DNA from: Microcebus murinus
Taxonomy: Eukaryota > Chordata > Mammalia > Primates > Cheirogaleidae
NCBI RefSeq assembly: GCF_040939455.1
Contig: NC_134120.1
Coordinates: 14,909,001-14,973,000 of the forward strand
DNA: 64,000 nucleotides
Reading direction: 5' to 3'
A program made the translations under genes and the position numbers. Shown here one piece after another: positions 1 through 11,479 of this stretch (position 1 is the first letter of the stretch; every line of letters starts with the position of its first letter). The notes beneath the pieces are model-generated. The model did no database searches. It was not told where the DNA came from and saw nothing but the letters and a program-made list of their open reading frames with translations.

Positions 1-1340
1 GGCCACCTAAGGAGGAGTCTCCAGGGGGACAGCTCTTATCTGCAGGCAGCACTCTAGCTCCCCGAGGGCTGCTGGGCATCCTTGAGTTCGATCCTGTTCT
101 TCTCTAGAAGGAAAAGAAATGCAAGATCTCTCTGAGGTTAGGACGTGGCAAGTAATGTAGAGATGGGTTAAGAATAAACCAAATCCCGTAGTGGTGTTCT
201 CTGTCCCAAGACTCTTCTCCTGCTATGAGCTAGCAAGGCAATTTTACAGTGAGTGTCCCGACTACAACCACGTAGTATTTGGAACTCCAAAAGGGCAGCA
301 ATGGCAAAGATGGGGCACGGACCTCAAGAGTTCGGCCAATACATCCAAAAGTGAGAAATATTTCCTGGCTGCCCTGAACCACTTGGAGGAGCCAGTGGCT
401 ATCAGCACCTTGCGAAGCTCTAGCAGCTTCCACACGAGAGGCCCCAGCAATACGCCCCACAGCAAATCTGGGACGACTCAACCGCCACTTAGCGAGCACT
501 TGTTCCAAGTCGCTGTGCTAGGCCTTTCACTACTCAGGAGCTTGTAGAATACACAGCTATGAAAAATGACATCTCGAGGCTATGTTAAGCAACAAAGGGA
601 TAACACAAAGGTCTGTAGGTTTTCAGAACAGGAGACAACCAACGACAGACTCTCAGTTCCTGTCCTTCAATTTGAGGCTAAGTGGGTGCTCCAGTGATCT
701 CTGGCTTTGGTTTTGGCCCAGAGGCTTAAGGTAGAGATGCGAGCCCGGTCTACATTATGTAAACCAGGATTGCATGGACATTGCAAAACCAGTCATGCAC
801 AGTCTGCAGTCAGTTGTAGGGTGCAGGCAGTGTTCTGACAACGGTAGTGATTAATTGAAGGAGAGGGGAGGCAGCCAAGTGAGCGCATTTTCTTTGCTGA
901 TTCTTAAGTAGATCGCCTACCTTTTCTTTCTATGAATCTAGTATGTATTGGGGATCACAGAACCATTTTAGCAATGAAAAAGACAATTGTAATTTGCTGA
1001 GCACCTAACTCTCTGCCCAAGTTCTGTGGCTACAATGAAAGAAAAGAAAATATAAATCTTGGGGTGAGCTTTCAAGACTTACTTGGAACTTACAATCTAG
1101 TTTGAAACATCAAATGAACATACAAAATGACTTGATACTGGGAGGGGGAGTATACGATGTAGTGTTAGAGGCTGAAGATGTGAGATGGGTTAGCGAGCTG
1201 CTAATATGCACAGAGAAGAGGAGCTTGGGGTAGACAGGTGAGGTTGGGTCATGTTTGGGATCTGGCTGCCTGGCAAGGGCAAAGGCAGGGCAGTTGACCT
1301 AACAAGAATAAATGGTTTGGTGTCGAGGAGTAATTATAGA
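1..1340. other. Intergenic sequence without a recognised feature
   Basis: I read both strands and found no gene, RNA gene or recognisable repeat here. The open frames at about 190-550 on both strands overlap each other, have no start context or splice structure, and resemble no family that I know, so they are treated as chance frames. Confidence 0.5.
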
Positions 1341-1349
1341 AATAGATGT

Positions 1350-1690
1350 TAGTACTGTCATTAGGAACGTAGGCTTGAAGTCAGATTTGAATCCCAGCTC
1401 TATTTCCTTACAGCCGTGTGACATTGGGCAAGTTTCTTAACCTCAGAGTCCCAGTTGCCTCCTCTGTAAGATGGAGCTATTGGCCCCATCAGGCTGTGAC
1501 ACTTAAAAGAGACAGTCCACAGTGGCTGGACTTGTGAACTTGCAACAAATGTCACTCTTACATTGTTTATAGTCTCTATGGGAGTAGTAGGGCCTGTGTC
1601 TGTCTCACCTGTCATTTTTCCTAACACAGCACATAGTAAAATGTTAATACATATTTTTTCAATAAGTGAATGAATGAATGAGCAGAGGAC
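1350..1690 (+). repeat. MIR SINE, sense orientation
   Basis: The order of blocks follows the MIR consensus: a 'gaatcccagctct' segment, then 'gtgtgac..tgggcaagttt', then 'cctctgtaagatgg', and finally an 'acatagtaaaatgttaata' segment and an AATG-rich tail near 1670-1680. It is diverged, as expected for this old tRNA-derived SINE. The 124-residue open frame on the opposite strand lies in this repeat and is not a gene. Confidence 0.7.
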
Positions 1691-2329
1691 ATGAGTAAGC
1701 AAAGAAATCCAGGTGAGCATACTTGCAATAATGTCATCACTGGGAGTACCAAATTTCTTTAAACCAGTTGCCACATTTATTTAGACAGAATTTCCTTGGG
1801 AGTATTTCCTCCTTGGGTCATGGGAAAAGCAAACAAGCAAATCACAAAGAACCTGATATCTCATTGATGGCATTATAATGAAAAAGAGGATTACCCAAAG
1901 GAATTACGTATAGTAACATACATAATTTAACATCTTAAAATAAATCCGATTATTCATTTGTACAAATTCAATGAGTATTCAGGTTTCTCTATAGAAAAAC
2001 AACAAACACCTCTATCCATTACATAAAAGCCTACCTCATTTCTTCAGGCGCACAATAGAAAGGGCCATAGCACAGTTTTAAGAACAGTATTTTCTTTTTA
2101 CTGATAAATGATGCCCCATACAATTACAATTAATTACAATAGCTTAAAAAATCAATACAACATGCAATTCAGCAGGTTAGTTTTATTGTACATAAGTTAA
2201 CTGGACCTTGATGATGTACGTCTGACTCTGCGCATACCCTGGGATGTTTTATGTAGAGTGTGACTAAGAGGTAAATGGATTTAGCCAGCAGGCCAAGAGA
2301 ACAAGTGTTAAATAATATTCTCTTCACAA

Positions 2330-2885
2330 CCATTGACAGCTTCTTATGTGTCAGGCACTTGTGAGAACTTTAGTTGTATTTACTAATCTAATATTTACAA
2401 CTCTATATGGTAGGTAATTTTATCATCCTTCTTTTTTTTTTTTTTTTTGAGACAAGAGTCTCACTCTGTTGCTCAAGCTAGAGTGCCATGACGTCAGCCT
2501 AGCTCACACCAACCTCAAACTCCTGGGCTCAAGCAATCCTGCTGCCTCAGCCTCCCGAGTAGCTGGGACTACAGGCATGCGCCACCATACCTGGCTAATT
2601 TTTTATATATATATTAGTTGGCCAATTAATTTCTTTCTATTTTTAGTAGAGACAGGTCTCGCTCTTACTCAGGCTGGTTTTGAACTCCTGACCTTGAGTG
2701 ATCCGCCCACCTCAGCCTCCCAGAGTGCTAAGATTACAGGTGTGAGCCACTGCACCCGGCCATATCATCCTCATTGTACACATGGAAAAATGACGGCACA
2801 GAGCATGTCAGTAACTTACCCAAGATCACTGAGCCAGCTCAGCACCAGAGCTGAAATTCAAAGCCAGGTGTTTTGACTCTGAGGC
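2330..2885 (-). repeat. MIR SINE (antisense) split by an Alu
   Basis: The left half (about 2335-2431) has the 'tgtcaggcactt..' and 'tatttacaactctatatggtaggta' blocks. The right half (2762-2885) has 'cacatggaaaaatga', 'gtaacttacccaagatcac' and 'gaaattcaaagccaggtg'. Together they are one reverse-complement MIR interrupted by the Alu at 2432-2761, so the MIR is the older insertion. Confidence 0.7.
2432..2761 (-). mobile_element. Alu SINE, lemur-type, antisense
   Basis: It starts with poly-T followed by 'gagacaagagtctcactctgttgc' and ends 'gtgagccactgcacccggcc', so it is a full dimeric Alu on the minus strand. The linker region holds 'atatattagttggccaatta', the insert shared by most Alus in this window. 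A short direct repeat (atcatcct) is visible on both sides. It sits inside an older MIR. Confidence 0.93.
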
Positions 2886-3111
2886 CACACTCAAAGTATC
2901 GCCAGTACTGTCCCCAGCACCATGTTCCAATACTGTCCAGCACAACATGCTCTCTTCTCTCTGCAAGAGGACTGAGGAGGAAGAGAGGAATGCAGTGACT
3001 AGCATGCACATCCTCCCCTATCTTGATACTGAGGAGTAAGAGGCTTCTTTGCGGGAAGACAGGGCTGCTGGAGAGTGATGCTTCTATGCAGTGCTTTGGA
3101 TCTTGGAGCCT

Positions 3112-3230
3112 TTTTAGTAATGCAGATTCTTGGACCCTACATGCCACAGGGTATAACTCAGTAGGTCTTGGATGGGGCTCAAATCTGCATTTCTAGTTAG
3201 TCCCTTAGGCAATGTGGATACAGATTTTCC
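3112..3230. repeat. Short palindromic old DNA-transposon fragment
   Basis: The segment has 'aatgcagattcttggaccctac' near one end and 'caaatctgcatttctagttag' near the other, an inverted arrangement typical of a common mammalian non-autonomous DNA element. Similar pieces occur at 37300-37480, 46850-47055 and 47100-47645. I do not assign the family name. Confidence 0.4.
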
Positions 3231-3267
3231 CTCTAGCCTAAGAAATTCTTCTGATTTGCTTTAAAAT

Positions 3268-3306
<39 letters not shown>

Positions 3307-3313
3307 TATACAC
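3268..3313. repeat. Compound (CT)n(CA)n microsatellite
   Basis: About ten CT units run straight into about eleven CA units and a short TATACAC end. It is a probable length-polymorphic marker. Confidence 0.95.
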
Positions 3314-3449
3314 AAATGGACAATAGATAAATGTTTGGTTTGAAATTTTCGATAATGAAAAAAGTATTTCCAATAGCAAAGGCCCCTGTTCTAGGTGATA
3401 TATGCAGCATATAGCCAAATTTCAGGGCTTGCACTCAAACTTTGCTGAG

Positions 3450-4080
3450 GGTCCTGTGTTCATTTTCTATAGCTGTGAATCAAATTACCATACACTCAGT
3501 GGCTAAAGACAACCACCTTTTGTTCTCACAGTTTTTAGGTCAGAGGTCTGAGTGGTCTCAGCTGGGTTCTCTGCTTAGGTCTCAGTAAGGCCAAAATCAA
3601 CACGTTGGCCAGATCGGGCTCTAATCTGGAGGCTCTTGGGAGGTATCTGTTTCCAAACTCATTCAGGTTGTTGGCTTATAGTCCTGGCACTTACAGAACT
3701 AGATCTGCATTTCCAGGCCAACATTTAACTGATGTCACTATAGGCTGCTATGGGCTGTTCCGTTCTTGCTTCTACCTTCTGTCAAATAGCTGTATGTTGA
3801 GCTCTTCTCATGTTTCTGGTCTGACCTTTCCCACTGCCATCAGCTGGAGAATGCTCTCTGCTTTTTAAAAGCTCATGTGATTAGATTGGGCACTTCCAGA
3901 CAATGTCTCTTTTGATTGGCTGAAAGTCGACTGATTAGGAACCTTAATTACATCTGCAAAATCGTTTTTGCCAGCTAGCATAACACAAGCATGGGTATGA
4001 TGTCTAACCATATTCACAGTTACAGGGATTCAGGCAGGAAGTCTTGGGGGACCATTTTGGCATTCTGTCTACCACAAAGC
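3450..4080 (-). repeat. Probable ERVL-MaLR LTR (MLT1-like), antisense
   Basis: The sequence follows a familiar old-repeat pattern: 'cattttctatagctgtgaatcaaattacca', 'ctcagtggctaaagacaa', 'ctcacagtttttaggtcagaggtctgagtg', and later 'gattaggaaccttaattacatctgcaaa'. This is the reverse complement of an MLT1-type LTR as far as I can judge. The open frame at 3605-3868 lies inside it and is not a gene. Confidence 0.55.
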
Positions 4081-4084
4081 CCTC

Positions 4085-6670
4085 ATTATTATTTTTGTAG
4101 CTTGTTCATTCATAGTCAGCATCCTCACAGAGAAACTGTCTTCTAAGACTAAGTTCTCCTTGCTTGCAGTGTTCAGACAATTGCTTAGTTCAAGTCTCTT
4201 CTTTATTTGGCCTGAACAGATACAGTGTAAGTCTACTTAAATCAAGAGTATCTTTAAAATATGCCCCAGACCCAGGGTTAAGAGAATTATAATCAGTATT
4301 AAATTTCAAATTCTTGCTATTTTACCTGATCTCATTGTTAATTACAGAATTAGGCAAAACGAGCCTTTGAATTACAACAATGTAAGCTCTACCTCTCAGC
4401 TAATGCTGTTTCATGAGCCCAAAATCTTTCAATAGATACACATTGGAATTGGAATCGGAAAAACTCTTGGCCAATTTGTAGCAGGTTTTCCAGAGAAGTA
4501 TTTTTCACTGACATTGTGGAAACCTGAACAGGCTTCTCCCACGGGACCCTCATAAGAGTCTGGAAATATCAATCAGCCCTTAAACCCAGTCCAAGATTTT
4601 ATGTTTTCTGGTTTTTACAAACTGTCAGTTTTGATTTCTATTGAGCAATATGAAGTTTAGTTGTTTATTGGAACAAACAAGGCTAGTAGCAACTCTTTCC
4701 AAGTGCTGGGTCTTTCCATTCACTTAAACTAAATAAAATATTCCTGGTATGCCCATAAGAGACAGGAATGTAGACCCGCAGAGCATGCATCAGAAGGACT
4801 TGCACTGCTTCCCTGGGGTCATTCGTCCATGATCAGTCTATTTGTTTTCTGTTTTCTTTTTAAATACTGGCAAACATAAATTGGATACAAAATCTCATTC
4901 CCTTGTGGTAGAATTGCAAGATGGTAAAATTATGACAGTAAAAATAATGATAGTAAAATAATTAGGAGATGAAATTCCATGACAGTGTCCTCATTTTGTA
5001 GCAAACAGATCCAGCACCCTGTAGTATGAGCACAGAGCTTAAAAACAGTGAGCCTGGACACTCCTGCCATGAAGAGGTCAGGTGTGATGGGAGGTGGTGG
5101 GGACAGGCAGTGGGCACTTTTGTAGTGCGGGCTGTCAGAAGTGGATGGTGATAAAGGATGAGTTCCTGACAGGGTGGGGCTGTGAGCACAGGCAAAGCTG
5201 CAAGTGTAGGCATTTTCCCCATTCAATCCAAGGGCTCTTTTTATTCCCTTTTCTCAAAAGATCAGCGTTTTAAAGACTCCTTTTCAGGCTCCTTTGCTCG
5301 TAGCTGATATACAACCACAGAGGAAGGGAATATCTTCTCTCTCTTGCCTCTTCTCCAAGCATATATTAGAACCAATAAAGAATACCTTTAGGTAGAAATA
5401 TATTTTTTCCACTGTTTTTTCATAAATTTTACAGAAATGACATTTTAAAACTGACCACAAATTTTCATACCCAACAAATTCAATTGGGAGGTTGATGGTT
5501 TTAGAAATCAGTCTTGATCACTTTTCATAGTTCCCTGGGGTTTCTTTCTCATGAGTAACTCAGTGACATTAATACATATGCAATTATCCTCTGTTTAATT
5601 TTAAAAAGGCAAGTCTTTTTTTTTTTTTTTTTTTTTGGCATACCTTTTTAAAAATCTGTTGAGTTTCCGGTGACAAATCAATTACTCCTCTTCTTTCTAC
5701 TCCCTTGTTGCCACTTCACTGGATATCCTGATAACGTCTCAGATGAAAAGGGATGGAACCCTTGGGTTTGAGCAGGTTTTGGTCCTTTGTGTGAAACCTT
5801 CTTAGGCAAATTGTTTGAAGTATAAGTCAAATGTTATTGCCCAATACTTTCTAATTCCTTTCTTCTGTCGACTATTGCACTGATAAATGAACTATTATAT
5901 AGCTGAAAAAATGTTTTAGCTGAAGAAGCCACAGACCCTATTTAGTCCATTCTTCTCATTCTATCGATGAGGAAACTGAATTTTGGACAGTTTTAATGAA
6001 TGTGCCCAAACTCAGATTGCACTGAGGGTTTGAAAATTTTATACTAGAGTTGCCAATGTTAAGGTAGTTCAAGTTCATCTGTGTTCTACTGAAAAGGATA
6101 TAACCATCAATGCATGCTCTTTTCTGACATTTATTTTAAACACATGCCTCATAGTCAGGTTTAGCACTTAGCTGGAGCTTGCCCACATTCCTGCTGAAGC
6201 ATATAAACTGTCAGGAAATTAAATTTTTGCTTCATCCTTTGTTTGATAGAAATGGAATCTTTGAGTAAGATGATACTTGAATTTCTTCACTTACACTTAA
6301 AATTTGGCTATTGCCTGTTTATTTTTTATGAAGTGTTAAGCTGGCTATGATGCCGTGCCCTAAAATACAAAGCACAGGGCATTGCCTGTTCCATGAAGCT
6401 GCCTGTTAGTGTGTAATGGGGAGGGCCTTGCTGGACTTTGTAGTAGGTGTAGGTAGATTTAGAAAATATACCTGCCATGCCATAATACCCTTTTGGTTTT
6501 TGCCATACTTATCAATAACAATATATTTATTGTTATTACCATAAGCATCAGAAGTTCTAGAGCTTTAGATTATATTTTTCTATAGCCTGAATTATCATAA
6601 GCCTAGACTTTAAAACATGGTCAGATGATGTCTACTGTTGTAAATTTGACTTAACCAAACTAAATTGCAA
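4085..6670. other. Intergenic sequence, mostly unassigned
   Basis: I see no gene here. A 24-base poly-T tract sits at about 5613-5636 without a clear SINE body. At about 5960-6040 'gatgaggaaactgaattttgg' followed by 'tgcccaaactcagattgc' resembles a worn antisense MIR. The rest is AT-rich unique sequence. Confidence 0.45.
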
Positions 6671-6682
6671 TTTCCTTTAAAA

Positions 6683-6913
6683 CAGTAGTGAGTTCTCAAC
6701 TGAGGGTGGTCCCCCTCTCCCCAGGAACATTTATAAATGTCTGGAGACATTTTTGATTGTCACAGGTGGAGGCGTGGGAGAGAGGTACACTCCTACCATT
6801 TAGTGGGTAGAGGCTAGGGCTTCTGCTAAACATCTTATAATGCACAGGACAACCTGAAAAACAAAGAATTATCCGGCTCAAAATGCCAATAATGCCAAGG
6901 TTGAGAAACCCTG
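6683..6913 (+). mobile_element. MER5A-type hAT DNA transposon
   Basis: The element opens near 'cagtagtgagttctcaactga' and closes 'aggttgagaaaccctg', with 'gtctggagacatttttgattg' and 'aaagaattatccggctcaaaa' between. This is the MER5A pattern of a short non-autonomous hAT-Charlie element. The flanks ctttaaaa (6675-6682) and ctataaaa (6914-6921) match at 7 of 8 positions, the 8-bp target duplication expected for hAT. The frame at 6696-6881 on the other strand is a by-product. Confidence 0.85.
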
Positions 6914-7369
6914 CTATAAAAAGAAAGATGATCCCGTCTGCACACCAAAGAACAGTGCAATATGAGTAATATTCTTAGAATTCTTAGAGTAAGTTGCTAA
7001 ATAAACATTCAAGATTATAGGCCAAAATACCATTCTCCAATGGAAACCAGAATATGCCAAAGTAGAAAATGCATATTTAATGGGTTTAACTGAAGGCCAA
7101 AGAAGACAACTAAATATAAACATAGTGATATATGAGGACAGTCACAGCATTCACTAACTTTGCCACATACATACTTTCATACATACTTTGGAAGCTGACA
7201 TACATACACATAAAAACCTCCTTTATACATGTATTAATAAAATGTATCTTACACCCTATCCATCAGGGCTTGGGGGCCCTGGCTGTTTACATTTTAAAGC
7301 TACAATTAGGAACAGAGGACTTCTCAGACAGGCTGTTGTTGATCCAGCCCCATGTTGTGTCTTTACTAA

Positions 7370-7850
7370 TTGTATTTTATCAGTTAGTTTTTGCTGCATA
7401 ACAAACCACCCCAAAACTGAAAACCTTTCACCAACAGACATTAACTTCATGTTCCTGGGCTGACTGGGTGGATGGTCCAGGTTGGGCTCGGCAGGTGCTT
7501 CTGCTTCAGGTTGGGGGTCTTGCTCTTCACTCTTGGGCTGGACTCGGGTTACTCCACGTGTATTCTTTCACCCAGGCTGAAGGACAGCAGGTACCCATGG
7601 GAGGTTCTTCTCATGGCAGGTGTGCAAGTCAGGGAGCAGAAACATGCCATGTATCTTAAGGCCCAAGCTCCAAACTGGCATGCTGTCACCTCTGCCTACA
7701 TCACTAGCTAAAGCAAATCACATGGGCAAGCCTGACATCAATGCAGGGGGGAAATATTCTCTGCAAAGTCACATGGCAAAGAATGTGTAAATGGGGGAAG
7801 AAAATAATTAGGAACAATTATGCAATATTCTACAGGCATTATAATGGTTC
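7370..7850. repeat. Old interspersed repeat, family not assigned
   Basis: It begins 'gtttttgctgcataacaaaccaccccaaaact', a recognisable start of an ancient mammalian repeat, and continues with 'tggctgactgggtgg..' type sequence. A second copy of the same kind begins near 58235 ('gtgtaacaaaccaccctaacgc'). The two open frames of 63-79 residues inside it are not genes. Confidence 0.5.
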
Positions 7851-7956
7851 CTTATGACATAATTTCAAAAGGCTAATAGGTCCATATACAGCAACTCTGT
7901 AACCTTGCAAATACCCATTTTGGCTAGATCATCCATAAAGTTTTATTTATTTTATT

Positions 7957-8260
7957 TTAATTTTTTTAGAGATAGAGTCTCACTCTGTTGCCCATGCTGG
8001 AGTACAGTGGCCTGATTATAGTTCACTGGAGCCTTGAACTCCTAGACAAGCAATCCTCCTGTCTCAGCCCCTGGAGTAGCTAGGACTACAGGTGCATGCC
8101 ACCACCACTACCAAGTCCTGATAATTTAAAAAAAATTTTTGTAGAGATGGAGTCTCACTATGCTGCCCAGGCTTGTCTTGAATTCTTGGCCTCAAGCAAT
8201 CCTCCCGCCTTAGCCTCCCAAAGTGCTAGGATTACAGGCATTTGCCACCATGCCTGGCCA
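7957..8260 (-). mobile_element. Old Alu (J-like), antisense
   Basis: Both Alu monomers are present in reverse complement: 'gagatagagtctcactctgttgccc' to 'tgcatgccaccacc', then an A/T linker and 'gagatggagtctcactatgctgccc' to 'ttgccaccatgcctggcc'. It lacks the lemur-type middle insert seen in the other copies and is more diverged, so it belongs to an older layer. Confidence 0.9.
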
Positions 8261-8264
8261 ACTT

Positions 8265-9380
8265 ATCTAACTTTTTAAAAAAGTTTATTTTATTTTTGTA
8301 ATGTGATATTGAAAAAAATTTTATGTTAGAATATATGGAAAGTACCAAAGACTAACTTAAAGAAAAAAATTATTCATAATATTACAATCTATCGATAATT
8401 ATTATTAATGTTTGGGTGCATGTACTTTTAGCATTAAATTATTCTACAGTTATGGAGGAGATTTTTGCCTATGTTGAGAATTCAGAAAATAATGAAAAGC
8501 ATAAAACTTGTTTGAAATACTGCTACACAACCAAAATCTCTGTTATCATTTTTTTTGTAAGCACAGATTTTGCTTTACTTTATTGGGATTGCACTGTATA
8601 TGAGTTTTTCATCCTAATTTTTCTCACCAAAATACACATTAAGCATATCCCATGTCATTAAATATGTTTCACAAAGTGTTAACAGCAGTCAAATATTCCA
8701 GCATATAGAGATCTTCTATCCAATCCCCTGTTTTAGCTATTTTTATCTTCATCTGTTAAGCCTCTTAAAATAGTGCTTTCTATGATATTTATAAAGCATA
8801 TCCTTGAAAAACAAAATCAACAGGAGTATATCCCAGATGGCAATCAAATTCTGGTTTTATACAACTTTCACTAGCAGAAATAGTGAATAAATTGACTATT
8901 TCTAGTAAGGACAGGATAGAAACCAAAATTCACGAGGACCAATAAAAGTCACAACAATGTTTTAAAAAGTCTGTACCTGGATCTTTATTATTCTGGAACA
9001 AATAGTAATACTTGCTTTCCAGTGATCCTTTCCAGTGATTTTGTTCTAGGGACTGACAGTATGATAAATATTCCATTTGGTGATTATAGAGCTAGACAAA
9101 GATATATATTAAGGCTTTAAATCACAGAAATATGACAGTTCACAATTCCAGTTGCTTTCCATCATACGTTCTTTTAGGGATGCATGTGGAGTCTTAGGGA
9201 GCCACATGTATTCCTCTGGCCAACCACCTTGGATGGGGCAATGCATGTTGATGAGGCTTAAAGTGTTAGCAGGTGTGAATGGTTTAAGGCTTAAGCTTTA
9301 AATGTTTAACCCAACTAGATGTTCATATACTACAAACTGAAATTGAGTTGGGTTCAAAGAAATGTGCAAACCAGGTATGG
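8265..9380. other. AT-rich intergenic sequence, nothing recognised
   Basis: There is no gene or RNA that I can support. The 81-residue frame at 8416-8661 is AT-driven with no supporting features. 'aagcatatcccatgtcattaaatat' near 8640 hints at an old LINE-type remnant, which I cannot place. Confidence 0.4.
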
Positions 9381-9394
9381 ACTGCCCTACCAAA

Positions 9395-9815
9395 GTTCTG
9401 CAAACTGGGTAGCTTAAAACAACGGAATTGTACTGTCTCACAGTTGTGGAGATTAGAAATTCAAAATGCAGGAGTCAGCAGGGACATGTTCCCTCTGAAA
9501 CATGTAGGACAGAATCCTTCCTTGCCTCTTCTAGCTTCTGGCATTTTCGGACAACCACTGGCATTCCTTGGCTTGTCGATGCATCACTGCAATCTGCTCT
9601 GTTGTCACGGGGCCGTCTCCCCTGGTGTCTTTTCTCCTCTCTATAGGGACACAGTCACATTGGGATAAGGGTCCATTCTGCTTCAGTATGACTTTGTCTT
9701 AATTAATTACATCCACAATGACCCTATTTCCAAATAAGTTCACATTCTGAGGTACCAGGGGGTGAGGATTTCAACATATCTTTTTGAAGGGCACAATTCA
9801 ACCCACAATTCCAGG
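9395..9815 (-). repeat. MLT1-type MaLR LTR, antisense
   Basis: The blocks 'caaactgggtagcttaaaacaacgg', 'ctcacagttgtggagattagaaattc', 'aatccttccttgcctcttctagcttctgg', 'accctatttccaaataag' and 'gggcacaattcaacccacaa' in order are the reverse complement of an MLT1 (ERVL-MaLR) solo LTR. The 106-residue frame at 9348-9668 runs through it and is discarded. Confidence 0.75.
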
Positions 9816-9819
9816 AAAT

Positions 9820-10882
9820 GGAAAGTTAAAGTTCTGAGTAATTGAAACCCAGAAGAGTGTTTGGTCTTATTTCTTCGCTGGAAACAGTGGATAAATAATG
9901 GAAACATATTTCTGCCATTGTGGAATGGCTTTAATTAATAGAACAGTGGAAAGTTCCCCTTTGGTCATTTTAACAACACATATTCTGTTTAAATTTCAAA
10001 TGTCAACAATGTCACTCTGAGATATTCTGTCAGCGTTCCGAGAGCATGGCATCTCTACTTATGATGGTCACAACATTAGTAAAGTAACCTCCTGAGTTAA
10101 TTACTGTTTTCTGAGCATTTTCCAACTTTCTCTGAATTTCAACATTAGTGATATGACCCACTGTGTGATAGAGATACGGCGGCCAGAAAGGACAAATTTT
10201 TCAACTCCTCATACAACCCGAGATTTGGCTAATTGAGTCCATCTCAGTTGCAAATGAGCCAAAAAGGAAGAAGATATTTCCCAGAATGCGGCTTGATTAG
10301 AAAAGTCTGCCCCAGTCCATTTCAGCTGCAAGCCAAACGACAAGGTCCTGAATCACCAAAGAGAGCACGGCAGTTGTGGGTTTCCTCATGTTGCTGTCCT
10401 CATCATTCTTGAGAAGTCATTACTGGCCACTAGCAGCTTTCAGAAAGCAGTTACATAAACCCCCAAGCCCATTTATTGATTGTCATGTAATAAATCAGTG
10501 ACAGAGAGGCATTGTAGCTGAATTGTGAGTGCTTTATTCAATCAACTGTGCTTACAGAATACCCCTGGTAGTATGAAAAATATGTAGTATGTAAAATAAG
10601 CTCACTGGTGAAATGGATTTATAAAATATTCTTAGACACTTACAAAGGTTAAGATTCCTCTTAAAATAATTTTTCTTAATATCAGGAGTAATGAAAGATA
10701 TCAAAATGACATTTTGTATAGATAATAGGCCTCTCAGGAGACTTTGAAGCACCATCTGAATATAATTTAATTAACTGCCCAATCCTTGAAGTAAGCACAT
10801 CTTTTCCAGCAGGAAAATCTGAGACAGAGAGATAACCAAGTGACTTTCTTGTGACCCTAAAGTATTGGATAAAGTTAGGATG
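9820..10882. other. Unique intergenic sequence
   Basis: No repeat or gene is recognised. The stretch is non-repetitive and is a possible home for conserved non-coding elements, but one species gives no evidence of conservation. Confidence 0.35.
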
Positions 10883-10898
10883 CTTACTTATGATTTCT

Positions 10899-11195
10899 TT
10901 TACTTTTTTTTTTTGAGACAGAGTCTAACTCTGTTGCCCCGGCTAGAGTGTCGTGGCGGCAGCCTAGCTCATAACAACCTCAAACTCCTGGCTCAAGTGA
11001 TCCTACTGCCTCAGCCTCCCGAGTAGCTGGGACTACAGGCATGCGCCACCATGCCCGGCTAATTTTTTTCTATTTTTGGTAGAGACAGGGTCTCACTCTT
11101 GCTCAGGCTGGTCTCGAACTCCTGAGCTCAAACGATCCTCCCGCCTTGGGCTCCCAAAGTGCTAGGATTACAGGCGTGAGCCACCGCACTCGGCT
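10899..11195 (-). mobile_element. Alu SINE, antisense, with 16-bp target duplication
   Basis: It runs from poly-T and 'gagacagagtctaactctgttgcc' to 'gcgtgagccaccgcactcggct'. A perfect 16-bp direct repeat, cttacttatgatttct, flanks it at 10883-10898 and 11196-11211, so both ends are intact. The middle contains 'ttttttctatttttggtagag' without the full TTGGCCAATTAA insert. Confidence 0.95.
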
Positions 11196-11254
11196 CTTAC
11201 TTATGATTTCTATAGTCACTAAGTACACACTCACAGAAACATGTACACAGTATG

Positions 11255-11470
11255 TGTACTGAGCATGTCTTTATACACCCAGTACTCTGTCCTGGAGGAC
11301 TATCATGTATTATCTCACAGTAACCTTATGCACTGGGAATTGTCATCCCATTTTAAAGATGAGGAAACAGGGCAAGAAAGGTTAAGTAACTTGTCTTTGG
11401 CCTCAAGCTAGTAAGTGGCCCAGCATGGATATGATGAACCCATGGGCTTATTCCAGAACTTATGTCCTTC
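11255..11470 (-). repeat. MIR SINE, antisense
   Basis: The blocks 'gtactgagcatgtct', 'attatctcacagtaaccttatgc', 'cccattttaaagatgaggaaacag', 'ggttaagtaacttgtctttgg' and 'ctagtaagtggcccagc' follow a reverse-complement MIR from end to end. Confidence 0.8.
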
Positions 11471-11479
11471 GTCTGTCTA

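Noticed and set aside
191..547. 118-codon frame with an overlapping minus-strand frame, a possible exon or processed pseudogene
   Set aside because: No similarity that I recognise, no splice signals at sensible places, and no A-tail or duplication.
5613..5636. Poly-T run, possibly the head of an antisense SINE
   Set aside because: No Alu or other SINE body follows it.
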